A stretch of DNA of 64,000 nucleotides from DAIDHZ01 sp035480255 (lineage in GTDB: Bacteria > Chlamydiota > Chlamydiia > Chlamydiales > SM23-39): assembly GCA_964630875.1 (NCBI GenBank), contig CAZVXF010000004.1, positions 1 through 64,000 of the forward strand. Direction: 5' to 3'. Below, in pieces: positions 1-7,113 of this stretch. Numbering within the stretch: position 1 is the stretch's first letter; each line of letters opens with the position of its first letter. Under the pieces are notes generated by a model. It did not search any database. It saw nothing but the letters and a program-made list of their open reading frames with translations, and had not been told where the DNA came from. The position numbers were made by a program, and so were the translations under genes.

Positions 1-21
1 TACCAACTGAGCTGCTGCCCA
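1..21 (-). tRNA. possible 5' piece of a tRNA running off the window edge
   Basis: Read on the minus strand, the first bases give a G-rich acceptor start followed by GCTC-AGTTGGTA, the usual D-stem/D-loop core. The rest lies outside the window. One base is missing between acceptor and D-stem compared with the normal spacing, so this could be a decayed tRNA or a chance match. The plus strand is also open as a reading frame through here. Confidence 0.3.
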
Positions 22-44
22 GAATTCTCTTTAATTTTCTTTTT

Positions 45-248
45 AATGTTCGAGCGGCTAATGTAAATACTTATCAAGATGGACGCAACCCATGGACCAT
101 TGTGCGTACTCAAACGCTCACAAATGATTCAAATGGGAATTCTCGGTCTTCGGGTTGTGGGGGCGGTGGCCCTTCCGGCTTGCGCGTCTGCAACGACTTC
201 ATCGACATCGGCAACGACAATGTCGGGGTGGCTGTGGCGCTTCCGTAG
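45..248 (+). other. open reading segment, possible 3' end of a gene entering from upstream
   Basis: One plus-strand frame is open from the window edge to a TAG at 246-248. Its last part is rich in Asn, Asp and Gly and ends in G-N-D-N-V-G-V-A-V-A-L-P. An intrinsic terminator in the same orientation follows 69 bases later, which supports plus-strand transcription through this segment. Asn-rich ends finishing in an N-x-G-[FV] element are seen in targets of diversity-generating retroelements, and an RT fragment lies next door, but no second copy of the repeat is visible here. Function unknown. Confidence 0.3.
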
Positions 249-316
249 GAAGTTCAGGCCATTGGTTCTTGATCACTTGGAACTTGTATCAGGTACTTGA
301 TTTCTTGTTTTTTTGA

Positions 317-342
317 CCGCGCCGCCAGGCGCGGAATTTTTT
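317..342 (+). terminator. Rho-independent terminator
   Basis: A perfect 7-bp GC stem (CCGCGCC / GGCGCGG) with a GCCA loop is followed by AATTTTTT. It is oriented to stop plus-strand transcripts. The last T-run bases overlap the stop codon of the opposing Pgi-RT frame at 341-343. Confidence 0.75.
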
Positions 343-1282
343 ACTCTCGGACCCAGTATGCATTTTTTAAGGCATTGATCAGCGTATATTGATTTGCGTG
401 AGATAAAATCCCTAAATAAGATTGAAGTTTTTGATCCATCGGTTTAGCGTCGATTTTTCCTATTAAATAGTTTTCGTACGCTTCCTTTAATCTGTGTTTC
501 ATCCGTTGCTTTGTTCGAGTCCTGGTTATTACGTGTTTTTCGAACAAAATAGACCCGACAAAATCAATCCCTTGGGTGATTTTTTTGATGATCAACTTTT
601 TGGGATGAAGTTCTAGTCGAAGGTGACTCCTTAGAAATTCTTGAATTCTTAAGATCAAATCTCTTAAGTGAATTTCGTTATTAGCCAAAATAATGAAGTC
701 ATCGCAATATCTCAAATAGTATTTTTCTCTGAGATTTTGTTTAATAAAATCATCCAGTTCGTGGAGGTACAGATTCGCAAAAAACTGAGAGGTCACATTT
801 CCTAGGGGAATTCCTATAGCTCCTTCCGGGATTTCTTTGGTCTTAAAACTATCAATGATCATATCGATAAGTGTCAGAGCTTGATTGTCCTTGATACTTT
901 TCCGAAAAAAAGTTTCTAGCTTTTTCAACTCGCGACGGGCTTGCTCGGCGGCTGTTTTTGCAACAGAACTTTCTTGCGGGCAATCGAATTGATCTCGCAT
1001 TGCTGTATGCAAAACAGAGCGATTTTCTGAAGGAAAGCCTTCAATTTTATTGATGATATCTCCTGCCTGCATCGCTTTCATTTTAGAAACGACTTGGGCT
1101 TCGCTAGCTAACTCATAAAGCGTACTTAAGATTTCGGGATTTACACGCTCTGCTGCATAAAGCAAATGAAATCCACATCCGCTTAAAACCATTTCACGAA
1201 TCCGTGAATCGGTAAATTGTAAAGTCAAATCAACAGGTTTTAGTTCCTTGAGTTTTTGGACGGACCGCATTTTAGAAAACAT
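341..1282 (-). CDS. chimeric ORF: glucose-6-phosphate isomerase N-terminus fused to reverse transcriptase C-terminal half
   Basis: The intact 313-residue frame has two unrelated parts. Residues 1 to about 122 look like the N-terminus of a chlamydial Pgi: K-L-K-E-L-x-P-V-D-L-T, a Y-A-A-E-R-V element, M-x-A-M-Q-x-G, F-P-S-E-N-R-x-V-L-H-T-A, ending in A-R-R-E-L-K-K-L just before the Pgi sugar-phosphate core would begin. From about residue 126 it is a reverse transcriptase: I-P-L-G-N-V-T-S-Q (motif 4, the form common in diversity-generating and related group II-like RTs), the catalytic Y-C-D-D box at 192-195, and the thumb region with S-H-A-N. RT motifs 1-3, including the first catalytic Asp, are missing, and so is the Pgi active site, so neither enzyme should work. 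The junction lies near base 905. Probably a recombination product and functionally a pseudogene, although the frame is open. Confidence 0.8.
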   Translation of the reverse strand: MFSKMRSVQKLKELKPVDLTLQFTDSRIREMVLSGCGFHLLYAAERVNPEILSTLYELASEAQVVSKMKAMQAGDIINKIEGFPSENRSVLHTAMRDQFDCPQESSVAKTAAEQARRELKKLETFFRKSIKDNQALTLIDMIIDSFKTKEIPEGAIGIPLGNVTSQFFANLYLHELDDFIKQNLREKYYLRYCDDFIILANNEIHLRDLILRIQEFLRSHLRLELHPKKLIIKKITQGIDFVGSILFEKHVITRTRTKQRMKHRLKEAYENYLIGKIDAKPMDQKLQSYLGILSHANQYTLINALKNAYWVRE

Positions 1283-1351
1283 AAGAGAGCCTAACTTTTT
1301 TTTCTCATCATTAAAAAATTTTGAATAAAGAACAATAGTAATATATATACA

Positions 1352-1377
1352 AACAACCTCAAAAAACGATTTTTGAG
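1352..1377. repeat. copy of dispersed palindromic repeat (AACAACCTC...)
   Basis: AACAACCTCAAAAAACGATT followed by TTTGAG matches the core of the long palindrome at 16934-16977 and the half copy at 45040-45064. Here the right arm is cut short. It lies about 70 bases upstream of the Pgi-RT frame, in a 179-base AT-rich gap that otherwise shows nothing clear. Confidence 0.6.
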
Positions 1378-1461
1378 TTCTATGAATGACAGTCAGTGCC
1401 GAGAACGAAAAATAAATGATTGTAGAGAAAATACAATTTCGAATAGTCTATTTTCTTAAAG

Positions 1462-1536
1462 CGGGGCGTAGCGCAGCTTGGCTAGCGCGGCTGGTTTGGG
1501 ACCAGTAGGTCGGGGGTTCGAATCCCTCCGCCCCGA
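1462..1536 (+). tRNA. tRNA-Pro (UGG anticodon)
   Basis: A full cloverleaf is visible: acceptor CGGGGCG paired with CGCCCCG, D-arm GCGC...GCGC, anticodon arm GCTGG-TTTGGGA-CCAGT with anticodon TGG, and T-arm GGGGG-TTCGAAT-CCCTC with one G-T pair. The discriminator base is A and CCA is not encoded. Confidence 0.95.
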
Positions 1537-1540
1537 TTTC

Positions 1541-2308
1541 TTAATAAACAATCTGACCACCCGTTGCTTCAAAGCCCTTCAGTTTTCTCTTCCCCTGCTC
1601 ACTGAGAAAATCTTGAATGACATGGAGTGTGTCAACACCCTCCCAGTCCTCTGTCAAAAAAGCCTCAGAAATCACTCGATAGCTTTCAGGCATTTGATCC
1701 ATTTTCATTTGTAATACATCCGGAGGGCAATCATCTGGAAGACACAAGGCGTGTGGAATGTTTTCCGTTAGCTGAATCGTGTCATTTTCTGACCAAATCC
1801 GGCCATTTGAAAAAGGAAGACCTTTCGTCACCATTTGAAAATGCTCGAAACGTGTCCGCGATAACAGTTGATGTCTTTCTGCGACTGTGCCGATATCTGT
1901 TCCGTCAAAGAATAAATAAATTGACAATTCATCAGGTAAACTATGAGACAGCATCTGAAAATAATGGGCAAAGGCATCTGCGCAAAACAGGCGTTTTAAG
2001 TGAAGCGTTTCTTCCCTTCCATCTATCCATTGTTTCCAATTGCTTAACTGTTTTTCTGACCACAAAAAGCGCGCGGCAAAATCGGCAGTTCCCTGATAAA
2101 GCACCGCCCCCTCTATTCTCGCTTGAAAATCAGGCCAAATTTCATCTCGGAATTTTTTAAGAGCAAGGCTTAATGCCTCAAAGTGCATTTCATCATCGAT
2201 CATGAAAAATGGATCTTCTAATCCTAAATCAAATCGGATAAATAGCGGCCCATTTTTAGGAATTTCCCAAACAAGAGAGTCAGAAGGCCTACAGGCTAGT
2301 GTGATCAT
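1541..2308 (-). CDS. conserved hypothetical protein, 255 aa
   Basis: I do not recognise a named family. The protein is soluble-looking and acidic, with many aromatic residues, no signal peptide and no membrane segment. It starts inside the 3' end of trmB (20-base overlap on the same strand), so the two are probably co-transcribed and translationally coupled. The C-terminus ends beside tRNA-Pro on the opposite strand. Coding is supported by its length, the tight fit with trmB and normal amino-acid composition. The long opposite-strand frame across it looks like a shadow. Confidence 0.8.
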   Translation of the reverse strand: MITLACRPSDSLVWEIPKNGPLFIRFDLGLEDPFFMIDDEMHFEALSLALKKFRDEIWPDFQARIEGAVLYQGTADFAARFLWSEKQLSNWKQWIDGREETLHLKRLFCADAFAHYFQMLSHSLPDELSIYLFFDGTDIGTVAERHQLLSRTRFEHFQMVTKGLPFSNGRIWSENDTIQLTENIPHALCLPDDCPPDVLQMKMDQMPESYRVISEAFLTEDWEGVDTLHVIQDFLSEQGKRKLKGFEATGGQIVY

Positions 2309-2930
2309 ATTCGTATTCCATTTGGTAAATCATGCAACCCTTTTGTTTCCAAAGATCTAAAAAATAGGACGATCCAAAATCAGAAATATCGGTTGTTACT
2401 TGGAGTTTTTTCCACTGAATAATCTCTTGCATTTGCTCTGCATATTTGGGGTCATCTGTTGTAAAAATGGCTTTTGCTTTTGGGAGAAGAATTTTTTCTA
2501 CCTCTTCTAAAAACTCAGGGCGCACAAGCCGATGTTTTGCATGTCTTAGTTTTGGCCAAGGATCTGGAAAATTTACATAGATTTTTGACACACTTTTTTC
2601 ATCCATATAAAATTTAGTAAATGTGAGAGCTTCTCCACATACAACTACGAGATTTGGCAGATTTTGTTGTTTTAAACGTCCCCAAATTTTTCTGGATCGA
2701 TCAAAGCGTTTTTCTACAGCAATCCAGTGAACATCTGGTTCGTTTTTTGCTTTTCTGCAAATCCACTCACCATTACCGCTGCAATATTCAATCACAATCG
2801 GTTTCGAATCTGCAAACAATGGAGTCTTTTGCCACTCATGATGTTTGTCATAAACTGGAGGAACATAGAGAAAAGAGTCTAAAAGTACTGGGCGCCTTTC
2901 TTCCCATGTATAAGGAATTTTTAATTTCAT
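2289..2930 (-). CDS. trmB: tRNA (guanine-N7)-methyltransferase
   Basis: TrmB transfers a methyl group from SAM to N7 of G46 in tRNA. The 213-residue protein has the SAM-binding strand V-I-E-Y-C-S-G-N-G-E-W, an acidic second strand V-E-K-R-F, and the family signature F-P-D-P-W-P-K followed by K-H-R-L-V-R-P-E-F. I chose the start at MKLKIPYTW; an upstream ATG at 2954 would add eight hydrophobic residues and reach almost to the divergent exbB. It lies upstream of the hypothetical gene at 1541-2308 and overlaps it. Confidence 0.95.
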   Translation of the reverse strand: MKLKIPYTWEERRPVLLDSFLYVPPVYDKHHEWQKTPLFADSKPIVIEYCSGNGEWICRKAKNEPDVHWIAVEKRFDRSRKIWGRLKQQNLPNLVVVCGEALTFTKFYMDEKSVSKIYVNFPDPWPKLRHAKHRLVRPEFLEEVEKILLPKAKAIFTTDDPKYAEQMQEIIQWKKLQVTTDISDFGSSYFLDLWKQKGCMIYQMEYEYDHTSL

Positions 2931-2998
2931 GGGGACATTATAAAACAGTAGCATTATGTTTGCCAGAATGGTATGAAGAGTAGTTGACCGGAGGACTC

Positions 2999-3643
2999 AT
3001 GTTTACGATACTTGCAACTACACAAACAATGCACCTGATTGATTTCAAAAAAGTTTTTGTCTCATCCCCTCTTATTTATACTTTTTTATCGCTCCTTTCG
3101 ATTTCGGCGCTAGCCATTTGGATTTACAGCTTAGCAACCATTCGAGCAAAAGACATTGTCCCTCAAACTTTTTCTAAGGATATTAAGGCCATACTTCAAG
3201 CGCGTGAATTCACAACCGCCTTGAATTATTGCAAAAAGAAGCCAAGTCTTCTTGCTTCACTAGTTCATACTGGAATCCAGACAAGAAATTTTGGAGCTCA
3301 AGTGATGGTCGATTCCATGAAAGCCGAAGGAAAAAGAATTTCTACTCCCCTCTGGCAAAGACTTTCGCTTCTAAACGATATTGCGGTGATTGCACCCATG
3401 ATTGGTCTTTTAGGAACTGTGATTGGAATGTTCTATGCTTTTTATGACGTAAATCGTTCTGTTGAAAGTATTAACACACTTTTTGATGGACTTGGAATTG
3501 CTGTTGGGACGACTGTTTTCGGTCTTATTGTCGCAATTTTTGCTATGCTCTTTTCAGCGACTTTAAAATTCCGACTCATCAAAACAATGAGTCATTTGGA
3601 AAATGAATCTATGAATCTGAGTACCTTAATCCTAACTGAGTAA
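2999..3643 (+). CDS. exbB: ExbB/TolQ/MotA-family proton channel protein
   Basis: This inner-membrane protein forms the proton-conducting complex with ExbD/TolR and energises TonB- or Tol-type work at the outer membrane. The 214-residue product has three predicted membrane segments (about 24-47, 128-150 and 164-189), with the conserved P-M-I-G-L-L-G-T-V-x-G-M-F in the second and G-I-A-V-G-T-T-V-F-G in the third. The ATG at 2999 is chosen because GGAGG sits four bases upstream; a TTG at 2984 is possible but weaker. The last 35 coding bases are directly repeated downstream, so the present C-terminus (T-L-I-L-T-E) comes from a duplication. Confidence 0.92.
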   Translation: MFTILATTQTMHLIDFKKVFVSSPLIYTFLSLLSISALAIWIYSLATIRAKDIVPQTFSKDIKAILQAREFTTALNYCKKKPSLLASLVHTGIQTRNFGAQVMVDSMKAEGKRISTPLWQRLSLLNDIAVIAPMIGLLGTVIGMFYAFYDVNRSVESINTLFDGLGIAVGTTVFGLIVAIFAMLFSATLKFRLIKTMSHLENESMNLSTLILTE

Positions 3644-3680
3644 TATTGGAAAATGAATCTATGAATCTGAGCACCTTAAT
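3596..3680 (+). repeat. 35-bp direct repeat at the exbB 3' end
   Basis: Bases 3596-3630 and 3646-3680 are identical except for one T/C change. The first copy encodes the exbB C-terminus. The second, if translated in the same frame, would read L-E-N-E-S-M-N-L-S-T-L-I-S-K-E-V and stop at 3693-3695, just before the exbD ATG. The second copy therefore looks like the ancestral gene end, displaced by a roughly 50-base tandem duplication. Confidence 0.9.
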
Positions 3681-3697
3681 TTCGAAAGAGGTCTAAT

Positions 3698-4177
3698 ATG
3701 GACTTGATCCCGCACGAAGAGTTACGGCCAGCTCAAGGCTTTAATTTTGCACCTATGATTGATTTTCTCTTTCTGATGCTCTCGCTATTTGCGACCCTTG
3801 CAATCTCTCGAACGGCCCTTTATGACACAGATATTCAGCTCGCAGAAGTCAAACCAACGCAGGGTGCCAAACTCATAAAAACGTCTCGAGATATCCAGCA
3901 GATCAATCTTTCTGTTAGCTCTCAAGGTAGCTATAAATGGGTCACTGAATTTCAAGAGCATCCAATGGCAAATATTCACGAAATTCAAAATGAGTTGAAC
4001 CGCCAATATCAAATCGGCGCGCTTTCCCAAGACAAAACAAAGACAGAAGTGCTTCTGCATATCGACAAAAATGCTCCATGGAAAACCATTGCCGATCTCA
4101 TATTTGCTGTGAAAGAACTCGGCTTCAATGCCCATCCTGTTTACGAAAATGTTGCAGATAAGCCCGCAATTCCTTAA
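3698..4177 (+). CDS. exbD: ExbD/TolR-family biopolymer transport protein
   Basis: This is the partner of ExbB in the proton-driven complex. The 159-residue protein has a short cytoplasmic N-terminus, one membrane segment at about 19-38 beginning P-M-I-D-F-L-F, where the Asp (residue 22) is the family's proton-carrying residue, and a periplasmic domain with the terminal E-L-G-F pattern typical of ExbD. An AAAGAGG Shine-Dalgarno-like stretch lies about 10 bases upstream. It follows exbB closely, and the original exbB stop, now in the duplicated copy, lay two bases before this start. Confidence 0.93.
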   Translation: MDLIPHEELRPAQGFNFAPMIDFLFLMLSLFATLAISRTALYDTDIQLAEVKPTQGAKLIKTSRDIQQINLSVSSQGSYKWVTEFQEHPMANIHEIQNELNRQYQIGALSQDKTKTEVLLHIDKNAPWKTIADLIFAVKELGFNAHPVYENVADKPAIP

Positions 4178-4192
4178 GATTGTTGAATCTTT

Positions 4193-4276
4193 GCCCAGGT
4201 GGTGGAATTGGTAGACACACCAGATTTAGGTTCTGGTGATCGTAAGGTCGTGCAGGTTCGAGTCCTGTCCCGGGCA
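4193..4276 (+). tRNA. tRNA-Leu (UAG anticodon)
   Basis: This is a class II tRNA with a long variable arm (TGATCGTAAGGTCG). The anticodon arm is CCAGA-TTTAGGT-TCTGG with anticodon TAG, and the T-arm is CAGG-TTCGAGT-CCTG. Acceptor GCCCAGG pairs with CCCGGGC apart from one A-C mismatch. CCA is not encoded. Its last 15 bases are repeated at 4449-4463. Confidence 0.95.
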
Positions 4277-4281
4277 AACAA

Positions 4282-4312
4282 AAGAAGGCACTCCGTGCCT
4301 TCTTTTTTTTTG
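4282..4312 (+). terminator. Rho-independent terminator after tRNA-Leu
   Basis: AGAAGGCAC-TCC-GTGCCTTCT forms a 9-bp stem followed by a run of nine T. It directly follows the tRNA in the same orientation. Confidence 0.9.
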
Positions 4313-4520
4313 CCCGGGAAGAAAGCCAATTTATTGGCTTTTGTCAGGACGAGAAGTGAAAGGCGATGTTTTTTTCGCCTCGAAAAAAACCGCCTGAACC
4401 GGCTTTCTATGACGAGGACGAGCCGCCTCGGCTCGCTTCGCTAGAAAGGAGTCCTGTCCCGGGAAGAAAGCCAATTTATTGGCTTTTGTCAGGACAAGAA
4501 GTGAAAGGCGATGTTTTTTA
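4313..4520 (+). repeat. 62-bp direct repeats downstream of tRNA-Leu
   Basis: Bases 4313-4375 and 4458-4520 are near identical (one G/A change). Each starts with CCCGGG and carries the hairpin AAGCCAA-TTTA-TTGGCTT and a T-rich end. The second copy is preceded at 4449-4463 by a copy of the tRNA 3' end (GAGTCCTGTCCCGGG). The spacer holds another hairpin-rich stretch (GCCGCCTCGGC). No convincing gene lies here. Confidence 0.85.
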
Positions 4521-4532
4521 AATGACTATACC

Positions 4533-5351
4533 TTAACGATTTGATGCGAGATATGCTCTTGCAATTTCTTGGATTTTTTCAAAGTGCGATTGCAAAATTG
4601 TCGTCACTCTGATTTCAGTTGGATCTGAACGCTTTTCACGCGATAATTTTTTAAGATCCATTAAATCCCAGTGTCTAGCAAGTCTTGCATCAAGATTTTT
4701 AGCAAACTCATCAATTGTGCTTTTTAAGCTCGCGTCTTCAAAGGATTGAGCAGCAAGCATGATTTTATCCATTTGCTCCATCTTTAAAGCATAGTAGAGA
4801 TCTTGCTTATTCAAATCTTTTTGAATATCTGTATTTGGGAGATCCAAATGAATCGCCTTATACTCATATTCTAGATCAAGCGAAATCAGTGCATTTTCAT
4901 CCGCATTTTTGCCAGTTCCTGGCTGCATTTGATGATATACCACAAAAAGATTCTCAAGTCCGTCAGCTGTCGCAACATTTCGCACTTTTGACGCAAATCG
5001 ATTGTCCAGACCAGAAACTGCGGAAATAAGCTCTCGATTTGTCTCATCTTTAATATTTTTTACGCTATCGAACCAATTGTTTAAATCAACGGCTCCCCGT
5101 CTCATCATTCCTAAAGCTAGAATCTGTTCTTTATCGATCGCTTCATCATAAGAATGATCCATGTCTCTCAAAAATTTGCTATAGAGCCCAGTATCATAGT
5201 CACTACGAATTCGCGCAATGTTTTCAGCCCCTAATTGGATATCTTCTTTTGTATCAACTTGTTGAGTCATAGTCGGTCGATCAGATTCTACTGCGAAAGC
5301 GCCTGATACGCAGAGTATTGCGGCTAGAGCCATACTAAATGATTTTTTCAT
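4533..5351 (-). CDS. secreted hypothetical protein, 272 aa
   Basis: The N-terminus MKKSFSMALAAILCVSGAFA is a clear signal peptide with an A-F-A cleavage site, so the mature protein is periplasmic or exported. The start is set by TTGAGG 5 bases upstream; an in-frame upstream start at 5405 would bury the signal peptide. The mature part is charged and mostly helical (many Asp, Glu, Lys and Leu), without Cys or membrane segments. No family recognised. It stands alone between the tRNA-Leu repeats and a mobile-element relic. Confidence 0.82.
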   Translation of the reverse strand: MKKSFSMALAAILCVSGAFAVESDRPTMTQQVDTKEDIQLGAENIARIRSDYDTGLYSKFLRDMDHSYDEAIDKEQILALGMMRRGAVDLNNWFDSVKNIKDETNRELISAVSGLDNRFASKVRNVATADGLENLFVVYHQMQPGTGKNADENALISLDLEYEYKAIHLDLPNTDIQKDLNKQDLYYALKMEQMDKIMLAAQSFEDASLKSTIDEFAKNLDARLARHWDLMDLKKLSREKRSDPTEIRVTTILQSHFEKIQEIARAYLASNR

Positions 5352-5467
5352 AATAACCTCAAAAAATGTTTTATTTAAATTCTCAATTAGTTTAACACAA
5401 ACCAAAGTAATATGAAATTATACAGATTAATTTAAACAATATAATCTGAAAACTTTGTGGTTTATAA

Positions 5468-5713
5468 GGAGGGAATCGCAAAACTCGCAAAAACAGCTGA
5501 TGAAGTCTGAATGTGAACAAAAAAGAAAACAAGATGGGCAAGATATGCTTGATACGCATGATAAAAAAAAAGAAAGAGAGCTACCCCAGTCTGAACTTAC
5601 AAGATCGATTTTGGGTATACATCAAAGAGATTTTGAACAGGTTGTTAGGCAATTGGCAAAAAATTGAATCCAAGGGCAATTTTGGGGCCAAATGGAGTTT
5701 TGCAATTCTCTCT
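5468..5713. mobile_element. TIR element, altered copy (MITE-like)
   Basis: The left end GGAGGGAATCGCAAAACTCG and the right end GGAGTTTTGCAATTCTCTC (5695 on) are inverted and match the ends of the copies at 33595-33760 and 58939-59097. The right 65 bases, with GCAAAAAATTGAATCCAAGG, are homologous to those copies. The left interior (about 5488-5640) is not, and one frame through it is lysine- and glutamate-rich, so it may be a captured piece of coding DNA. No transposase is present. This fills the 360-base gap between two genes. Confidence 0.7.
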
Positions 5714-6693
5714 TATCGATAATAGTTGAAAGCGGCAACTGCGCTCCAGAAGCGCCCTGCATTTTTGCCGGCAAACGTGAACCAGCAGCCAGCAATAGCG
5801 CCGAGATTTGCGCTCCAATTATACTCGATTGCTGGAGCCATCGAATATTGAATCGAGAAGCCTGGAGCTCCAAGTGGCGCGGGGGTTCCAAGAGGTGTAG
5901 TACCTGGATTGCCTGAAAAGTGAGGCTTGCCAGTCCATAGTCCTACAAAATCACAGGCGATGACCCAATGTTTGCTTAAAGTATATTCAAGTCCAAGATC
6001 CGCTTCAAAGTTTTGGCCTGGGAAAAAGCGTGCATTTGTGTCAAAACTTCCTCCATAGGCATTAAAACCATGTAAATGGACGGGAGCTGGCAATTCATAC
6101 TGAAGTGAAAGACGTGTATTTAGAAAATGAGCGCAGTGTACTTGAAATAGCTTCCCGAGGACAAAACCTGTTGCAGTGCGATAAGATCCTGTTCCTCCGA
6201 TGTCTACCCCGAGTTTTTTCGGATTCAAATGTTGATATTTTCCTGTTGGAAACATTTCTGTGATCAGGAATTTGATAAATGGGTACCAATCATCAATATG
6301 TCGCGGTTTTAGCAGCTGGAAATCCAGGGTAAAAATAAAGTCTTGAAAAACCCACTGATCATGATGCTTGATCGAATTGTATGCAACTCCAGGAACAATT
6401 TGCATATCCATCCACTTTGTCAATCCGACCGATAAAACAGGCTGAATGCTTGTTGACCATAGTGTGTTGCGCGCTTCGACCACTTTGCCATGGGAATTAT
6501 AGGCTCCCGTATTCGCCGTAAAATAGACATAAGGCTCGAAATTGAAATGCCCGCGTGTTACGACTACGTCACTTGGGCATAATAGAGGTCCGGTAAACCA
6601 CGGATTTGGAGCATTCGAATGCTGTTGGGGTGTGATTACCTTATGGGCAAAGAGCTGCATTGATAGTGTGAGTAAAAAAAGAACTCGTGTCAT
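5713..6693 (-). CDS. outer-membrane-type protein, paralogue of the protein at 44009-44953
   Basis: The 326-residue product starts with a signal peptide (MTRVLFLLTLSMQLFA) and has alternating, aromatic-rich segments ending in Y-Y-R, like an outer-membrane beta-barrel. It shares many blocks with the 44009-44953 protein: N-P-W-F-T-G-P-L-L, P-T-G-K-Y-Q-H-L-N, V-H-x-x-G-F-N-[AT]-Y-G-G, an x-x-W-V-A-C-D-F block, a Pro/Gly-rich loop, and a shared A-P-A-I-E-Y-N. I infer a surface or channel role from composition only; the substrate is unknown. The gene ends right at the TIR element. Confidence 0.85.
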   Translation of the reverse strand: MTRVLFLLTLSMQLFAHKVITPQQHSNAPNPWFTGPLLCPSDVVVTRGHFNFEPYVYFTANTGAYNSHGKVVEARNTLWSTSIQPVLSVGLTKWMDMQIVPGVAYNSIKHHDQWVFQDFIFTLDFQLLKPRHIDDWYPFIKFLITEMFPTGKYQHLNPKKLGVDIGGTGSYRTATGFVLGKLFQVHCAHFLNTRLSLQYELPAPVHLHGFNAYGGSFDTNARFFPGQNFEADLGLEYTLSKHWVIACDFVGLWTGKPHFSGNPGTTPLGTPAPLGAPGFSIQYSMAPAIEYNWSANLGAIAGCWFTFAGKNAGRFWSAVAAFNYYR

Positions 6694-6731
6694 AATTTTT
6701 TTTAGAATACAGTAGTGAATGATAAAAAAAC

Positions 6732-7109
6732 ATGTTTATTTTTTTGTGCACAATTTTTCATTTAGGTACAGCACAGCTGGACGTTGAGATTGCAGACACG
6801 AACTCGAGTCGCAATAGAGGACTTATGTTTCGGGAAACTCTTTCTGACACTCAAGGAATGCTCTTTATTTATGAAAAACCTGAAATTCTTTCCTTTTGGA
6901 TGAAAAACACCTATATTCCTCTATCGATTGGCTTTTTTGATACAGATCAAATTTTAATGCAGATTGATGATATGGAACCGACAACTTCCATTTCTCCCCC
7001 AATCTATAAGAGTATTAAACCAGCTAAATTTGCTTTAGAAGTTTCAAAAAATTGGTTTAAAAAGAACAAAATATCTATTGGAGACAAATTTACTTTATCA
7101 GTAGAATAG
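6732..7109 (+). CDS. DUF192 family protein, exported
   Basis: The 125-residue protein has a hydrophobic leader (MFIFLCTIFHLGTAQ) followed by the DUF192 core: R-N-R-G-L-M-F-R-E-T-L, G-M-L-F-I-Y, F-W-M-K-N-T-x-I-P-L-S-I-G-F-F-D, and the terminal A-L-E-V...G-D-K-F pattern. Family members are small secreted beta-barrel proteins whose biochemical role is not established. The carrier gene gltP starts four bases downstream, so they probably form one transcript. The gene is divergent from the outer-membrane protein gene, with a 38-base gap. Confidence 0.9.
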   Translation: MFIFLCTIFHLGTAQLDVEIADTNSSRNRGLMFRETLSDTQGMLFIYEKPEILSFWMKNTYIPLSIGFFDTDQILMQIDDMEPTTSISPPIYKSIKPAKFALEVSKNWFKKNKISIGDKFTLSVE

Positions 7110-7113
7110 CGAG

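Noticed and set aside
79..300. Plus-strand ORF of 73 codons
   Set aside because: It is out of frame with the Asn-rich open segment that reaches the window edge, has an odd Ala/Ser/Thr composition and no ribosome-binding site.
1627..2160. Plus-strand ORF of 177 codons opposite the hypothetical gene at 1541-2308
   Set aside because: No leader, irregular composition, and the minus-strand frame fits the operon with trmB.
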